Assembly: GCA_029961685.1 (NCBI GenBank)
Contig: JARWKL010000010.1
Coordinates: 12,235,931-12,299,930 of the forward strand
DNA: 64,000 bases
Origin: Aristolochia californica
Taxonomy: Eukaryota > Streptophyta > Magnoliopsida > Piperales > Aristolochiaceae
Direction of reading: 5' to 3'
Shown: one piece after another, positions 10,403 through 23,250 of the stretch
How positions within the stretch are numbered: the stretch's first letter is position 1
Layout: each line of letters opens with the position of its first letter
The notes under the pieces: model-generated
What the model saw: only the letters and a program-made list of their open reading frames with translations
Databases searched by the model: none
Told to the model about the DNA's origin: nothing
Position numbers and translations under genes: made by a program

Positions 10403-11227
10403 GCAAATGACCTAATGATCCAAAAATTACAAGTAGAAAAAAATTAAATTCTCAAGTTAACATGTGGGTGGAAATTTACCAGAGCCAAACAACTCACTTT
10501 TTGCCAATCCTTCCAAATCACTGATACTTTTAGGAATTATCTCTCTCAACGTTTGTGCATTTCCATTTTGGATGTTAAATTTTTTTTCAAATCCAAACTT
10601 GTCCCACTTTGCTCGTATACAAAATGATCACAACAAAATGAAAATCTTAGAGTTCATTAATGCAAAAAAATTTGAAACCTATAATAAATGTAAATGAGGA
10701 AAATTATTTCTCTCGAAAAATAAACTTCAAAGTTTTGTTATCCATGTTTGGGAAATTCCACTAGTACAACCGGTGGAATTTTATAAGAAAGAGATTTCTA
10801 ATTGATCCTAGCATGTTTTAAATGTGGTGGATATGCTTGCCAGAAACATGTTGAAGATGCAAATGACCTAATCATCCAAAAATTTCAAGGAGTAGAAAGA
10901 AATTAAATTCTCAAGTTAACGTGTGGTTGGATATTTACTAGAGCCAAACAACCTACTTTTTGCTTATTCTTCAAAATCACAGATACTTTTGGGAAATATC
11001 TCTCTCAGCATTTGTGCATTTCTATTTTGGATGTTCAACTTTTTTTCAAATCCAAACTTGTCCCACTTTTCTCATAAACAAAACGATCACAACAAAATGA
11101 AAATTTTAGAGTACTTGTATTCAAAAAATTTGAAAACTATAATAAATGTATGTGAAGAAAATTATTTCATGCTCTAAAAATGAACTCCAAAGTTTTGTTA
11201 TCCATGTTTTGGAAATTCCACTAATAC

Positions 11228-11250
11228 AAACCCTAAAACCTAAACCCTAA
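11228..11250. repeat. telomere-like insert, copy of the 4.46-kb insert
   Basis: AAACCCTAAAACCTAAACCC is the same degenerate form as at 4464-4483, at the 6764-bp offset, so it was duplicated together with its unit. Confidence 0.87.
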
Positions 11251-11694
11251 TAGGTTGGTGGAATTTTCTAAGAAAGAGATTTCTAAATGATCCTAACATG
11301 TTTTAAATGTGGTGGATATGCATGCCAAAAACATGTTGAAGATGCAAATGACCTAATGATCCAAAAATTTCGAGTAGAAAAAAATTAAATTCTCAAGTTA
11401 ACGTGTGGTTGGATATTCCTGAGCCAAACAACCACTTTTTGCTTATCCTTCAAAATCACAGATACTTTTTGGAATTATCTCTCTTAGCATTTGTGCATTT
11501 CTATTATGGACGTTAAATTTTTTTTCAAATCCAAACTTTTCCCACTTTTCTCGTAAACAAAACGATCACAAAAAGATGAAATTTTTAGAATTCATGTATG
11601 CGAAAAAGTTTGAAAAATATAATAAATGTAAGTGAAGAAAATTATTCCATGCACTAAAAATGAACTCCAAAGTTTTGTTATCCTTGTTTGGGAA

Positions 11695-12364
11695 ATTCCA
11701 CTAGTACAACCCCTAATAGCTTGGTGGAATTTTATAAGAAAGAGATTTCTAATTGATCCTAACATGTTTTAAGTGTGGTGGATATGCATGCCAGAAACAT
11801 GTTGAAGATGCAAATGACCTAATGATCCTAAAATTTTAAGGAGTAGAAAAAAATTAAATTCTCAAGTTAACATGTGGTTGGATATTCCAGAGCATAACAA
11901 CCCACATTTTGCCAATCCCTCGAAATCCCAGATACTTCTCGGAATTATCATTCTCAGCATTTGTGCATTTCCATTTTGGACGTTCTATTTTTATTCAAAT
12001 CCAAACTTGTCCCACTTTTCTCGTAAACAAAACAATCACAACAATATGAAAATTTTAGAGTTCATGTATGCAAAAAGGTTATTTATCAGAGCCGAACAGC
12101 CAACTTTTTCCCTTTCCTTCAAAATCACAGATACTTTTTTGAATTATATCTCTCAGCATTTGTGCATTTCCATTTTGGATGTTACACTTTTTTTCAAATC
12201 CAAACTTGTCCCACATTTCTCGTAAACAAAACGATCACAAAAAAATGTAAATTTTACAGTTCATGTAAGAAAAATAATTTGAAAACTATAATAAATGTCA
12301 AAGGAGAAAATTATTTCTCACACTAAAAATGAACTCCAAAATTTTGTTATCCATATTTGGGAAA
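11695..12364. repeat. 669-bp composite unit, second copy
   Basis: The join TATGCAAAAAGG-TTATTTATCAG at 12068-12088 repeats the one near 5315 with only scattered base changes around it (for example GAACAGCC for GAACAACC). It therefore arose once and was copied as part of a longer block. Confidence 0.87.
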
Positions 12365-15300
12365 TTCCACTCGTACAACCCCTAATAGCATGGTGGAATT
12401 TCATATGAAACAGATTTCCATTTGATCCTAACATGTTTTAAATGTGGTGGATATGCATGGCAGAAACATGTTAAAGATGCAAATGACCTAATGATCCAAA
12501 AATTTCTAGGAGTAGAAAAAAATTAAATTCTCAAGTTAACTTGTGGTTGGATATTCCAGAGCCAAACAACCCACTTTTTGCCTATCCTTCAAAATCACAA
12601 ATACTTTTTGGAATTATCTCTCTCGGCATTTGTGCATTTCCATTTTGGGCGTTCTATTTTTTTCAAATCAAAACTTGTCCTACTTTTCTTGTAAAAAAAA
12701 CGATCACAATAAAATGAAAATTTTACAGTTCATGTATGCAAAAATATTTGAAAACTATAAAAAATGTAAGTAAAGAAAATTATTTCACGCACTAAAAATG
12801 AACTCCAAAATCTTGTTATCCATGTTTGGGAAATTCCAATAGTACAACCCCTAATAGCTTGGTCGAATTTTATAAGAAAGAGATTTCTAATTGATCCTAA
12901 CATGTTTTAAATGTAGTGGATATGCATGCCAGAAACATGGTTAAGATGCAAATGACTTAATGATCCAAAAATTTCAAGGAGTAGTAAAAAATTAAATTCC
13001 CAAGTTAACGTATGGTTGGATATTTACCAAAGCTAAACAATCCACTTTTTGTTTATCCTTCAAAATCACATATACTTTTTTGAATTATCTCTCTCAGCAT
13101 TTGTGCATTTCCATTTTGGATGTTCAATTTTTTTTCAAATCCAAACTTGTCCCACTTTTCTTGTAAACAAAACGATCACTACAAAATGAAAATTTTAGAG
13201 TTCATGTATGCAAAAAAATTTGAAAACTATAATAAAAGTAAGTGAAGAAAACTATTTTCTGCACTAAAAATGAGCTCCAAAGTTTTGTTATCCCTTTTTG
13301 GGAAATTCCACTAGTCCAACGTCTAATAGCTTGATGGAATTTTATAAGAAAAAGATTTCTAATTAATCCTAACATGTTTTAAATGTGATATGCATGCCAG
13401 AAACATGTTGAAGATGCAAATGACCTAATGATCCAAAAATTTCAAGGAGTAGAAAAAAATTAAATTCTCAAGTTAACGTATGGTTGGATATTTAGCAGAT
13501 CCAAACAACCCACTTTTTACCTATCCCTCAAAATCACAGATACTTTTTGGAATTATCTCTCTCAGCATTTGTACATTTCCATTTTGGACGTTCAATTTTT
13601 TTTCAAATCTAAACTTGTCCCACTTTTCTCGTAAACAAAACGATCACACCAAAATGAATATTTTAGAGTTCATCTATGCAAAAAAATTTGAAAAATATAA
13701 TAAATGTAAGTGAGAAAATTATTTCACGCACTAAAAATGAACTTCAAAGTTTTGCTATTCATCTTTGGGAAATTGCACTAGTACAACCCCTAATATCTTG
13801 GTGGAATTTTATAAGGAAGAGAGTTCTAATTGATCATAACATGTTTTAAATGTGGTGGATATGCGCGCGAAAAACATAATGAAGATGCAAATGAACTAAT
13901 GATCCAAAAATTTTACGAATTAGAAAAAAATTAAATTCTCAAGTTAACATGTTGTTGGATATTTACAAGAGCCAAACAACCGACATTTTCCCTATCCTTC
14001 AAAATCATAGATACTTTTTGGAATCATCTCTCTCAGCATTTGTGCATTTCCATTTTGGATGTTCAACTCATTTTAAAATCCCAACTAGTCCCACTTTTCT
14101 CGTAAACAAAACGATCACAACAAAATGAAAATTTTAAAGTTCATGTATGCAAAAATATTTGAAGACTATATAATAAATGTAAGTGAAGAAAATTATTTCA
14201 CGCACTAAAAATGAAATCCAAAGTTTTGTTATCCCTGTTTGGGAAATTCCACTAGTTCAACCCCTAATAGCTTGGTGGAATTTTATAAGAAAGAGATTTC
14301 TAATTGATCCTAAAATGTTTAAAATGTGGAGGATATGCATGCCAGATACTTTTTGAAGATGCATATGACCTAATGATCCAAAAATTTCATGGAGAAGAGA
14401 AACAAATCTAATTTTCAAGTGTTAGTGGTTGGATACCAAAGCCAAACAACCCAGTTTTTCCCTATCCTTCAAAATCACAGATACTTTTTGGAATTATTTC
14501 TCTCAGCTTTTGTGCATTTCCATTTTGGATGTTCGACTTATTTTTCAAATCCAAACTTGTCCCACTTTTCTCGTAAACAAAACGATCACAACAAAATGAA
14601 AATTTTAGAGTTTATGTATGCAAAAAAATTTGAAAACTATATAATAAATGTAAGTGAAGAAAATTATTTCACGCACTAAAAATGAAATCCAAAGTTTTAT
14701 TATCCATGTTTGGGAAATTCCACTAGTACAAACCCTAATAGCTTGGTGGAATTTTATATGAAAGAGATTTCTAATTGATCCTAACATGTTTTAAATGTGG
14801 TGGATATGCATGCCAGAAATATGTTAAAGATGCAAAGGACCTAATGATCCAAAAATTTCAAGGAGTAGAAAAAAATTAAAATCTCAATTTAACGTGTGGT
14901 TGGATATTTATGAGAGCCAAACAACCCACTTTTTGCCTATCCTTTAAAATCATAGATAATTTTTGGAATTATCTCTCTCAGCATTTATGCATTTCCATTT
15001 TGGATGTTCAATTTTTTTTCAAATCCAAATTTGTCCCACTTTTCTCGTAAACAAAACGATCACAACAAAATGAAAATTTTAGAGTTCATGTATGGAAAAA
15101 AATTTGAAAACTATATTAAATGTAAGTAAATAAAATTATTTCACACACTAGAAAAGAACACCAAAATTTTGTTATCAATGTTTGGGAAATTCCACTAGTG
15201 CAACCCCTAATAGCTTGGTGGAATTTTATAAGAAAGAGATTTCTAATTGATCCTAACATGTTTAAAATGTGCTGGATATGCGTGCCAGAAACATGTTGAA

Positions 15301-16249
15301 GATGCAAACGACATAATCATCCAAAAATTTCTTGGAGTTGAAAAATATTAAATTCTAAAGTTAATGCGTGGGTGGATATTTACCAGAGCCAAACAACCCA
15401 CTTTTTGTCCTATCCTTCAAAATCACAGATACTTTTGGGAATTATCTCTCTCAGCATTTGTGCATTTCCATTTTGGATGTTAAATTTTTTTCAAATCCAT
15501 ACTTGTTCAACTTTTCTCGTAAACAAAACTATTAGAAGAAAATGAAAATTTTAGAGTTCATGTATGCAAAAAATTTTGAAAACTAAAATAATTGTAAGTG
15601 AAGAAAATTATTTCACGCACTAAAAATGAACTCCAAAGTTTTGTTATCCATGTTTGGGAAATTCCACTAGTACCATGCCTAATAGCTTGGTGGAATTTTA
15701 TAAGAAAGAGATTTCTAATTGATCCTAACATGTTTCAAATGTGGTGGATATGCATGCCAGAAATATGTTGAAGATGCAAATCACCTAATGATCCAAAAAT
15801 TTCAAGGAGTAGAAAAAATTAAATTCTCAAGTTAACATGTGGTTGGATATTTAGCAGAGCCAAACAACCCAGTTTTTGCCAGTCCTTGAAAATCACAGAT
15901 ACTTTTTGGAATTATCAATCTCAGCATTTGTGCATTTCCATTTTGGACTTTCAATTTTTTTTCAAATCCAAACTTGTCACACTTTTCTCGTTAACAATAC
16001 GATCACACCAAAATGAAAATTTTAGAGTCATGTATGGAAAAAAATCTGAAAAATAAAATAAATGTAACTGAGAAAATTATTTCACGCACTAAAAATGAAC
16101 TCCAAAGTTTTGTTATCCATGTTTGGCAAATTCCACAAGTACAACCCCTAATAGCTTGGTGGAATTTTATCAGAAAGAGATTTCTAATTGATCCTATCAT
16201 GTTTTAAATGTGTTGGATATGCATGCCAGAAACATGTTGAAGATGCAAA

Positions 16250-18065
16250 TGACCTAATGATCCAAAAATTTCAAGTAGTAGTAAAAAATTAAATTCTCAA
16301 GTTAACGTGTGGTTGGATATTTAATAGAGCAAAACAACCCACTTTTTGCCTATCCTTCAAAATCACAGATACTTTTGGGAATTATCTCTCTCAGCATTTG
16401 TGCATTTCCATTTTGGACGTTGAATTTTTTTTCAAATCCAAACTTGTCCCACATTTCTCGTAAACAAAATGAACACAACAAAATGAAAATTTTATAGTTC
16501 ATGTTTGCAAAAAAATATGAAAACTATAAAAAATGTAAGTGAAGAAAATTATTTCACGCACTAAAAATGAACTCTAAAGTTTTGTTATCCCTGTTTTGGA
16601 AATTCCACTAGTACAACCCCTAATAGCTTGATGGAATTTTATATGAAAGAGATTTCTAATTGATCATAACGTGTTTTAAATGTGTGGGATATGTATGCCA
16701 GAAACATGTTGAATTGCCCTAATGATCCAAAAATTGCAAGGAGTAGTAAAAAATTAAATTCTCAAGTTAACGTGTGGTTAGATATTCACAAAAGCCAAAC
16801 AATCCACTTTTTTCTTATCCTTCAAAATCACAGATACTTTTTGGAATTATCTCTCTCGGCATTTGTGCATTTCAATTTTCGATGTTCAATTTTTTTTCAA
16901 ATCCAAACCACACTTCTCGTAAACAAAACGATCACAGCAAAATGAAAACTTTAGAGTTCATGTATGTAAAAAAATTTTAAAAATCTAATAAATGAAAGTG
17001 AAGAAAATTATTTCACGCACTAAAACTGAACTCCAAAGTTTGTTATCCATGTTTCTGAAATTCCACTAGTACACCCCCTTAGAGCTTGGTGGAATTTCAT
17101 TAGAAAGAGATTTAAAATTGATCTTAACATTTTTTTAATGTGGTGGATATGCATGCCAGAAACATGTTGAAGATGCAACTGACCTAATGATCCAAAAATT
17201 TCAAAGAGTACTAAAAAATTAAATTCTCAAGTTAACTTGTGGTTGGATATTTACCAAAGCCAAACAATCCACTGTTTGCTTATCCTTCAAAATCACATAT
17301 ACTTTTTGGAATTATCTCTTTCAGCATTTGTGCATTTCCATTTTGGATGTTCAATTTTTTTTCAAATCCAAACTTGTCCCACTTTTCTTGTAAACAAAAC
17401 GATCACAACAAAATAAAAATTTTAGAGATCTTGTATACCAAAAAATTTGAAAACAATAATAAATATAGGTGAAGAAAATTATTTCACGCACTAAAACTGA
17501 ACTCCAAAGTTTTGTTATCCATGTTTGGAAAATTCCATTAGTACAACCCCTATTAGAGATCTTTTACAAGAAAGAGATTTCTAATTGATCCTAACATGTT
17601 TAAAATGTGGTGGATATCCATGCCAAAAACATGTTGAAGATGCAAATGACCTTATGATCCAAAAATTTCAAGGAGTTGTGAAAAAATAAATTCTAAAGTT
17701 AACATGTGGTTGGATATTTACCAAAGCCAAAGAACCCACTTTTTGCCTATCCTTCAAAATCACAGATACTTTTTAGAATTATCTCTCTCAGCATTTGTGC
17801 ATTTTCATTTGGATATTCAATTTTTTTTCAAATCTAAACATGTCTCACTTTTCTCGTAAACAAAACGATCACATCTAAATGAAAATTTTAGAATTCATTT
17901 ATGCAAAAAAATTTCAAAACTATAATAAATGAAAGTGAAGAAAATTATTTCACGCATTAAAATGAACTCCAAAGTTTTGTTGTCCATGTTTTCGAGATTC
18001 CACTAGTACAACCCCTAATAGCTTGGTGGAATTTTATAATAAAGAGATTTCTAATCGATCCTATC
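16250..18065. repeat. 4-mer higher-order repeat, copy 1
   Basis: The four units here match the next four at an offset of about 1867-1887 bp. Shared variants include CTTGATGGAATTTTATATG (near 16627 and 18494), GTGGTTAGATATT with CAAAGCCAAACA (near 16770 and 18650), AAGCCAAACAATCCACT/AATTCACT (17257, 19138), and GTTTAAAATGTGGTGGATATCC (near 17600 and 19482). Confidence 0.82.
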
Positions 18066-19950
18066 ATGTTTTAAATGTGATGGAAATGCATGCTAGAAAC
18101 ACGTTGAAGATGCAAATGACCGAATGATCCAAAAATTACAAGGAGTAGAAAAAACTTAAATTCTCAAGTTAACGTGTGGTTGGATATTTACTAGAGCCAA
18201 AGAACCCACTTTTTGCCTATCCTTCAAATTCACAGATACTTTTGGGAATTATCTCTCTCAGCATTTGTGCATTTCCATTTTGGGCGTTCTTTTTTTCTTC
18301 AAATCCAAACTTGTTCCACTTTTCTCGTAAACAAAACGATCACGAGAAAATGAAAATTTTAGAGTTCATGTATGCAAAAAAAATTGAAAACTATAAAAAA
18401 TGTAAGTGAAGAAAATTATTTCTCGCACTAAAAATGAACTCCAAAGTTTTGTTATCCCTATTTGGGAAATTCCACTAGTACAACCCCTAATAGCTTGATG
18501 GAATTTTATATGAAAGAGATTTCTAATTGATCCTAACATGTTTTAAATTTTGTGGATATGTATGCCGGAAACATGTTGAAGATGTAAATGCCCTAATGAT
18601 CCAAAATTTTCAAGGAGTAGTAAAAAATTAAATTCTCAAGTTAACGTGTGGTTAGATATTTACCAAAGCCAAACAGTCCACGTTTTTCTTATCCTTCAAA
18701 ATCACAGATACTTTTTGGAATTATCTCTCTCAGCATTTGTGCATTTCCATTTTGGATGTTCAATTTTTTTTCAAATCCAAACTTGTCCCACACTTCTCGT
18801 TAACAAAAGGATCACAACAAAATGAAAACTTTAGAGTTCATGTATGCAAAAAAATTTGAAAAATGTAATAAATGTATGTAAAGAAAATTATTTCACGCAC
18901 TAAAACTGAACTCCAAAGTTTTGTTATCCATGTTTTGAAAATTCCACTAGTACAACCCCAAAGAGCTTGGTGGAATTTCATAAGATAGAGATTTCAAATT
19001 GATCTTAACATGTTTTTAATGTGGTGGATATGCATGCCAGAAACATGTTGAAGATGCAAATGACCTAATGATCCTAAAATTTCATCGAGTAGTAAAAAAT
19101 TAAATTCTCAAGTTAATTTGTGGTTGGATATTTACCAAAGCCAAACAATTCACTTTTTGCTTATCCTTCAAAATCACATATACTTTTTGGAATTATCTCT
19201 TTCAGCACTTGTGCATTTCCATTTTGGATGTTCAATTTTTTTTCAAATCCAAACTTGTCCCACTTTTCTTGTAAACAAAACGATCACAATAAAATGAAAA
19301 TTTTAGAGATCATGTATGCCAAAAAATTTGAAAACTATAATAAATATAGGTGAAGAAAATTATTTCACTCACTAAAACTGAACTCCAAAGTTTTGTTATC
19401 CATGTTTGGGAAATTCCACTAGTACAACCCCTAATAGCTTGGTGGAATTTTATAAGAAAGAGATTTCTAATTGATCCTAACATGTTTAAAATGTGGTGGA
19501 TATCCATGCCAAAAACATGTTGAAGATGCAAATGACCTTATAATCCAAAAATTTCAAGGAGTAGTGAAAAAATAAATTCTCAAGTTAACATGTGGTTGGA
19601 TATTTACCAAAGCCAAACAACCTACTTTTTGCCTATCCTTCAAAATCACAGATACTTTTTGGAATTATCTCTCTCTGTATTTGTGCATTTCCAATTTGGA
19701 TGTTATATTTTTTTTCAAATCCAAACATGTCCCACTTTTCTTGTAAACAAAACGATCACATCTAAATGAAAATTTTAGAGTTATTTAATGCAAAAAAATT
19801 TCAAACCTATTATAAATGAAAGTGAACAAAATTATTTCACGCATTAAAATGAACTCCAAAGTTTTGTTATCCATGTTTTTGAAATTCCACTAGTACAACC
19901 CCTAATAGCTTGGTGGAATTTTATAAGAAAGAGATTTCTAATTGATCCTA
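18066..19950. repeat. 4-mer higher-order repeat, copy 2 (and a truncated third)
   Basis: This is the partner of 16250-18065. A third partial copy seems to start near 20050, where TTTACTAGAGCC, ACTTTTGGGAATTATC and TTTTGGACGTTC recur in the order seen near 18180-18290. It is cut short by a deletion at 20177. Confidence 0.8.
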
Positions 19951-20164
19951 ACATGTTTTAAGTGTGGTGGATATGCATGCCAGAAACATGTTGCAGATGC
20001 AAATGACCTATTGATAAAAAAATTACGAGTAGAAAAAAATTAAATTCTCTAGTCAACGTGTGGTTGGATATTTACTAGAGCCAAACTACCCACTTTTTGC
20101 ATATTCTTCAAAATCGCACATACTTTTGGGAATTATCTCTCTCAGTATTTGTGCATTTCAGTTT

Positions 20165-20190
20165 TGGACGTTCAATGCAAGTGATGAAAA
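20165..20190. repeat. ~112-bp deletion in a unit
   Basis: GGACGTTCAAT is joined directly to GCAAGTGATGAAAATT, so the TTTTCAAATCC...CTATAATAAAT part of the unit is missing. This explains the 360-bp spacing between the landmarks at 19884 and 20244. Confidence 0.85.
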
Positions 20191-20449
20191 TTATTTCAAG
20201 CACTCAAAATGAACTCCAAAGTTTTGTTATCCATGTTTGGGAAATTCCACTAGTACAACCCCTATTGGCTTGGTATAATTTTATGAGAAAGAGATTTCTA
20301 ATTGATGCTAACATGTTTTAAATATGGTGGATATGCAAGCCAGAAACATGTAGAAGATGCAAATGACCTAATTATCCAAAAATTTCAAGGGGTATAAAAA
20401 AATTAAATTCTCAAGCTAACGCGTGGTTAGATATTTACGAGAGCCATAC

Positions 20450-20470
20450 AACCCACTTTTTACATTTCCA
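20450..20470. repeat. ~53-bp deletion in a unit
   Basis: CCCACTTTTTA is followed at once by CATTTCCATTTTGGATG. The segment from GCCTATCC to CAGCATTTGTG is absent, giving the 418-bp spacing from 20244 to 20662. Confidence 0.82.
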
Positions 20471-22069
20471 TTTTGGATGATCCACTTTTTTTTAAATCCA
20501 AACTTGTCCGACTTTTTTCGTGAACAAAACCATCACAACTAAATGAAAATTTTAGAGTTCATGTATGCAAAAAAATTCTAAAACTTTAAAAAATATAAGT
20601 GAAGAAAATTATTTCACGCACTAAAAATGAACTCCAAAGTTTTGTTAACCATGTTTGGGAAATTCCACTAGTACAACCCCTAATAGCATGGTGGAATTTT
20701 ACAAGAAAGAGATTTCTAATTGATCCTAACATGTTTTAAATGTGGTGCATATGCATGCCAGAAACATGTTGAAGATGCAAATGACCTAATGATCCAAAAA
20801 ATTCAAGGAGTAGAAAAAAATTAAATTCTCAAGTTAACACAGGGTTGGATATTTATTAGTGCCAAAAAACCAACTTTTAGCCTATCCTTCAAAATCACAG
20901 ATACTTTTTGGAATTATCTCTCTTTCCATTTGTGCATTTCCACTTTGGATGTTTAATTTTTTTTTCAAATTCAAACTTGTCCCACTTTTCTCGCTAACAA
21001 AACGATCAAAAGAAAATGAAAATTTTAAAGTTCATGTATGTAAAAAAACATGAAAACTATATAATAAATGTAAGTGAAGAAAATTATTTCATGCACTAAA
21101 AATGAACTCATAAGTTTTGTTATCCATGTTTGGGAAATTCCATTAGTACAACCCCAAATAGCTTGGTGGAATTTTATAAGAAAGAGATTTCTAATTGATC
21201 CTAATATGTTTTAAATGTGGTGGATATGCATGCCAGAAACTTGTTGAAGATGCAAATGACCTAATGATCCAAAAATTTCAAGGAGTAGAAAGAAATTAAA
21301 TTCTCAAGCTAACGCGTGGTTGGATATTTATGAGAGCCAAACAACCAACTTTTTCCCTATCCTTCAAAATCAGAGATACTTTTTGGAATTATCTCTCTCA
21401 GCATTTTTGCATTTCCATTTTGGATGTTCACTTTTTTTTCAAATCCAAACTTGTCCCACTTTTCTCGTGAACAAAACGATCACAACAAAATGAAAATTTT
21501 AGAGTTCTTGTAAGAAAAAAAATTTGAAAACTATAATAAATGTAAGTGAAGAAAATTATTTCTTGCACTAAAAATAAACTCCAAAGTTTTGTTATCCATG
21601 TTTGGGAAATTCCACTAGTACAACCTCTAATAACTTGGTGGAATTTTATAAGAAAGAGATTTCTAGTTGATCCTAACATGTTTTAAATGTGGTGGATATG
21701 CATGCCAGAAACATGTTGAAGATGCAAATGACCTAATGATAAAAAAATTTCAAGGAGTAAAAAAATTAAATTCTCAAGTTAGTGCGTAGTTGGATATTTA
21801 CCTGAGGCTAACAACCCACTTTTTGCCTATCCTTCAAAATCACATATAATTTTGGGAATTATTTCTCTCAGCATTTGTGCATTTCCATTTTGGATGTTCA
21901 ATTTGTTTCAAATCCAAACTTGTCCCACTTTTCTCGTAAACAAAACGATCAGTACAAAATGAAAATAGAGTTCATGTATTAAAAAAAATTTGAAAATTAT
22001 AATAAATGTAAGTGAAGAAAATTATTTCACGCACTACAAATGAACTCCAAAGTTTTGTTATCCATGTTT

Positions 22070-23250
22070 TGGAAATTCAACCAGTACAACCCCTAATAGC
22101 TTGGAGGAATTTTATAAGAAAGAGATTTCTAATTGATCCTACCATGTTTTAAATGTGGTGGATAAGTATGCTAGAAAAAGGATGAAGATGCAAATGACCA
22201 AATGATCCAAAAATTTCGAGGAGTAGAAAAAAATTAAATTCACAATTTAACATGTGGTTGATTATTTACCAGAGCCAAACAACCCACTTTTTGCCTTTCC
22301 TTCAAAATCGAAGATACTTTTTGGAATTATCTCTCTCAGCATTTGTGCATTTCCATTTTGGAAATTCAATTTTTTTAAAAATCCAAACTTGTCCCACTTT
22401 TCTCGTAAACAAAATGATCACAACAAAATCAAAATTATAGTGTTCATGTAAGCAAAACAAATTGAAAACTATAATAAATGTAAGTGGAGAAAATTATTGC
22501 ATGCACTAAAAATGAACTCCAAAGTTTTGTTATCCATGTTTGGGAAATTCCACTAGTACAACCCCTAATAACTTGGTGGAATTTTATAAGAAAGAGGTTT
22601 CTAATTGATCCTAACATGTTTTAAATGTGATGGATATGTATGCAAGAAACATGTTGAAGATGCAAATGACCTAATGATCCAAAAATTTCAAGTAGTAGTA
22701 AAAAATTAAATTCTCAATTTAACGTGTGGTTGGATATTTACCATAGCCAAACAACCCACTTTTTTCTATCCTTCAAAATCAGAGATAATTTTTGGAATTA
22801 TCTCTCTCAGTATTTGTGCATTTCAATTTTGGATTTTTAATTTTTTTCCAAATCCAAACTTGTCCCACTTTTCTCATAATCAAAACGATCACAACAAAAG
22901 GAAAATTTTAGAGTTCGTGTATGGAAAAAAATTTGAAAACTATAATAAATGTAAGTGAAAAAAATTATTACACGCACTAATAATGAACAACAAAGTTTTT
23001 CTATCAATGTTTTGCAAATTCCACTAGTACAATGTCTAACAGCTTGGATGAATTTTATAAGAAAGAGATGTCTAATTAATCCAAACACGTTAAAATGTGG
23101 TGGATATGCACGCTAGAGACATGTTGAAGATGGAAATGACCTAATGATCAAAAAATTTCAAGTAGTAAAAAATTAAATGCTCAAGTTAACGTGTGGTTGG
23201 ATATTTACCAAAGTCAAACAATCCAATTTTTCCCTATCCTTCAAAATCAG
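22070..23250. repeat. multi-unit block, copy 1 (partner near 28.1-29.3 kb)
   Basis: Shared private variants with 28115-29320, at an offset of about 6045-6070 bp: CTTGGAGGAATTTTATAAG, CCTACCATGTTTTAAATG, GTGGATAAGTAT, AGGATGAA, TTTCGAGGAG, CAGAGATAATTTTTGG, TCGTAATCAAAAC/CATAATCAAAAC, AGAGACATGTTGAAGATG and TTAAATGCTCAA. Around three units are shared. Confidence 0.78.

Larger units (their letters stand above)
2798..12364. repeat. satellite domain 1: irregular units and hybrids
   Basis: ATTCCAC landmarks lie at about 2974, 3448, 3632, 4101, 4451, 4931, 5600, 6073, 6559, 7029, 7512, 7981, 8451, 8922, 9377, 9852, 10323, 10755, 11215, 11695 and 12364. Spacings of 184, 350, 432 and 669 (twice) depart from 472 and mark rearranged units. 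All four telomere-like inserts are here. A diagnostic variant set (CTCGTACAACC, AGCATGGTGG, TGTCAGAGGAG) recurs at 3.5-3.65, 4.2 (part), 5.5-5.6 and 12.3-12.4 kb. Confidence 0.9.
10420..12440. repeat. long-range duplicated block, copy 2
   Basis: This is the partner of the block starting near 3770. The offset is 6656 bp at the left side and 6764 bp at the right side; the 108-bp difference comes from the hybrid unit at 4101-4451 in copy 1. After the shared part, the sequence at 12364-12430 resembles the unit starting near 3632 more closely than the one at 5600, which suggests unequal exchange out of register. Confidence 0.82.
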
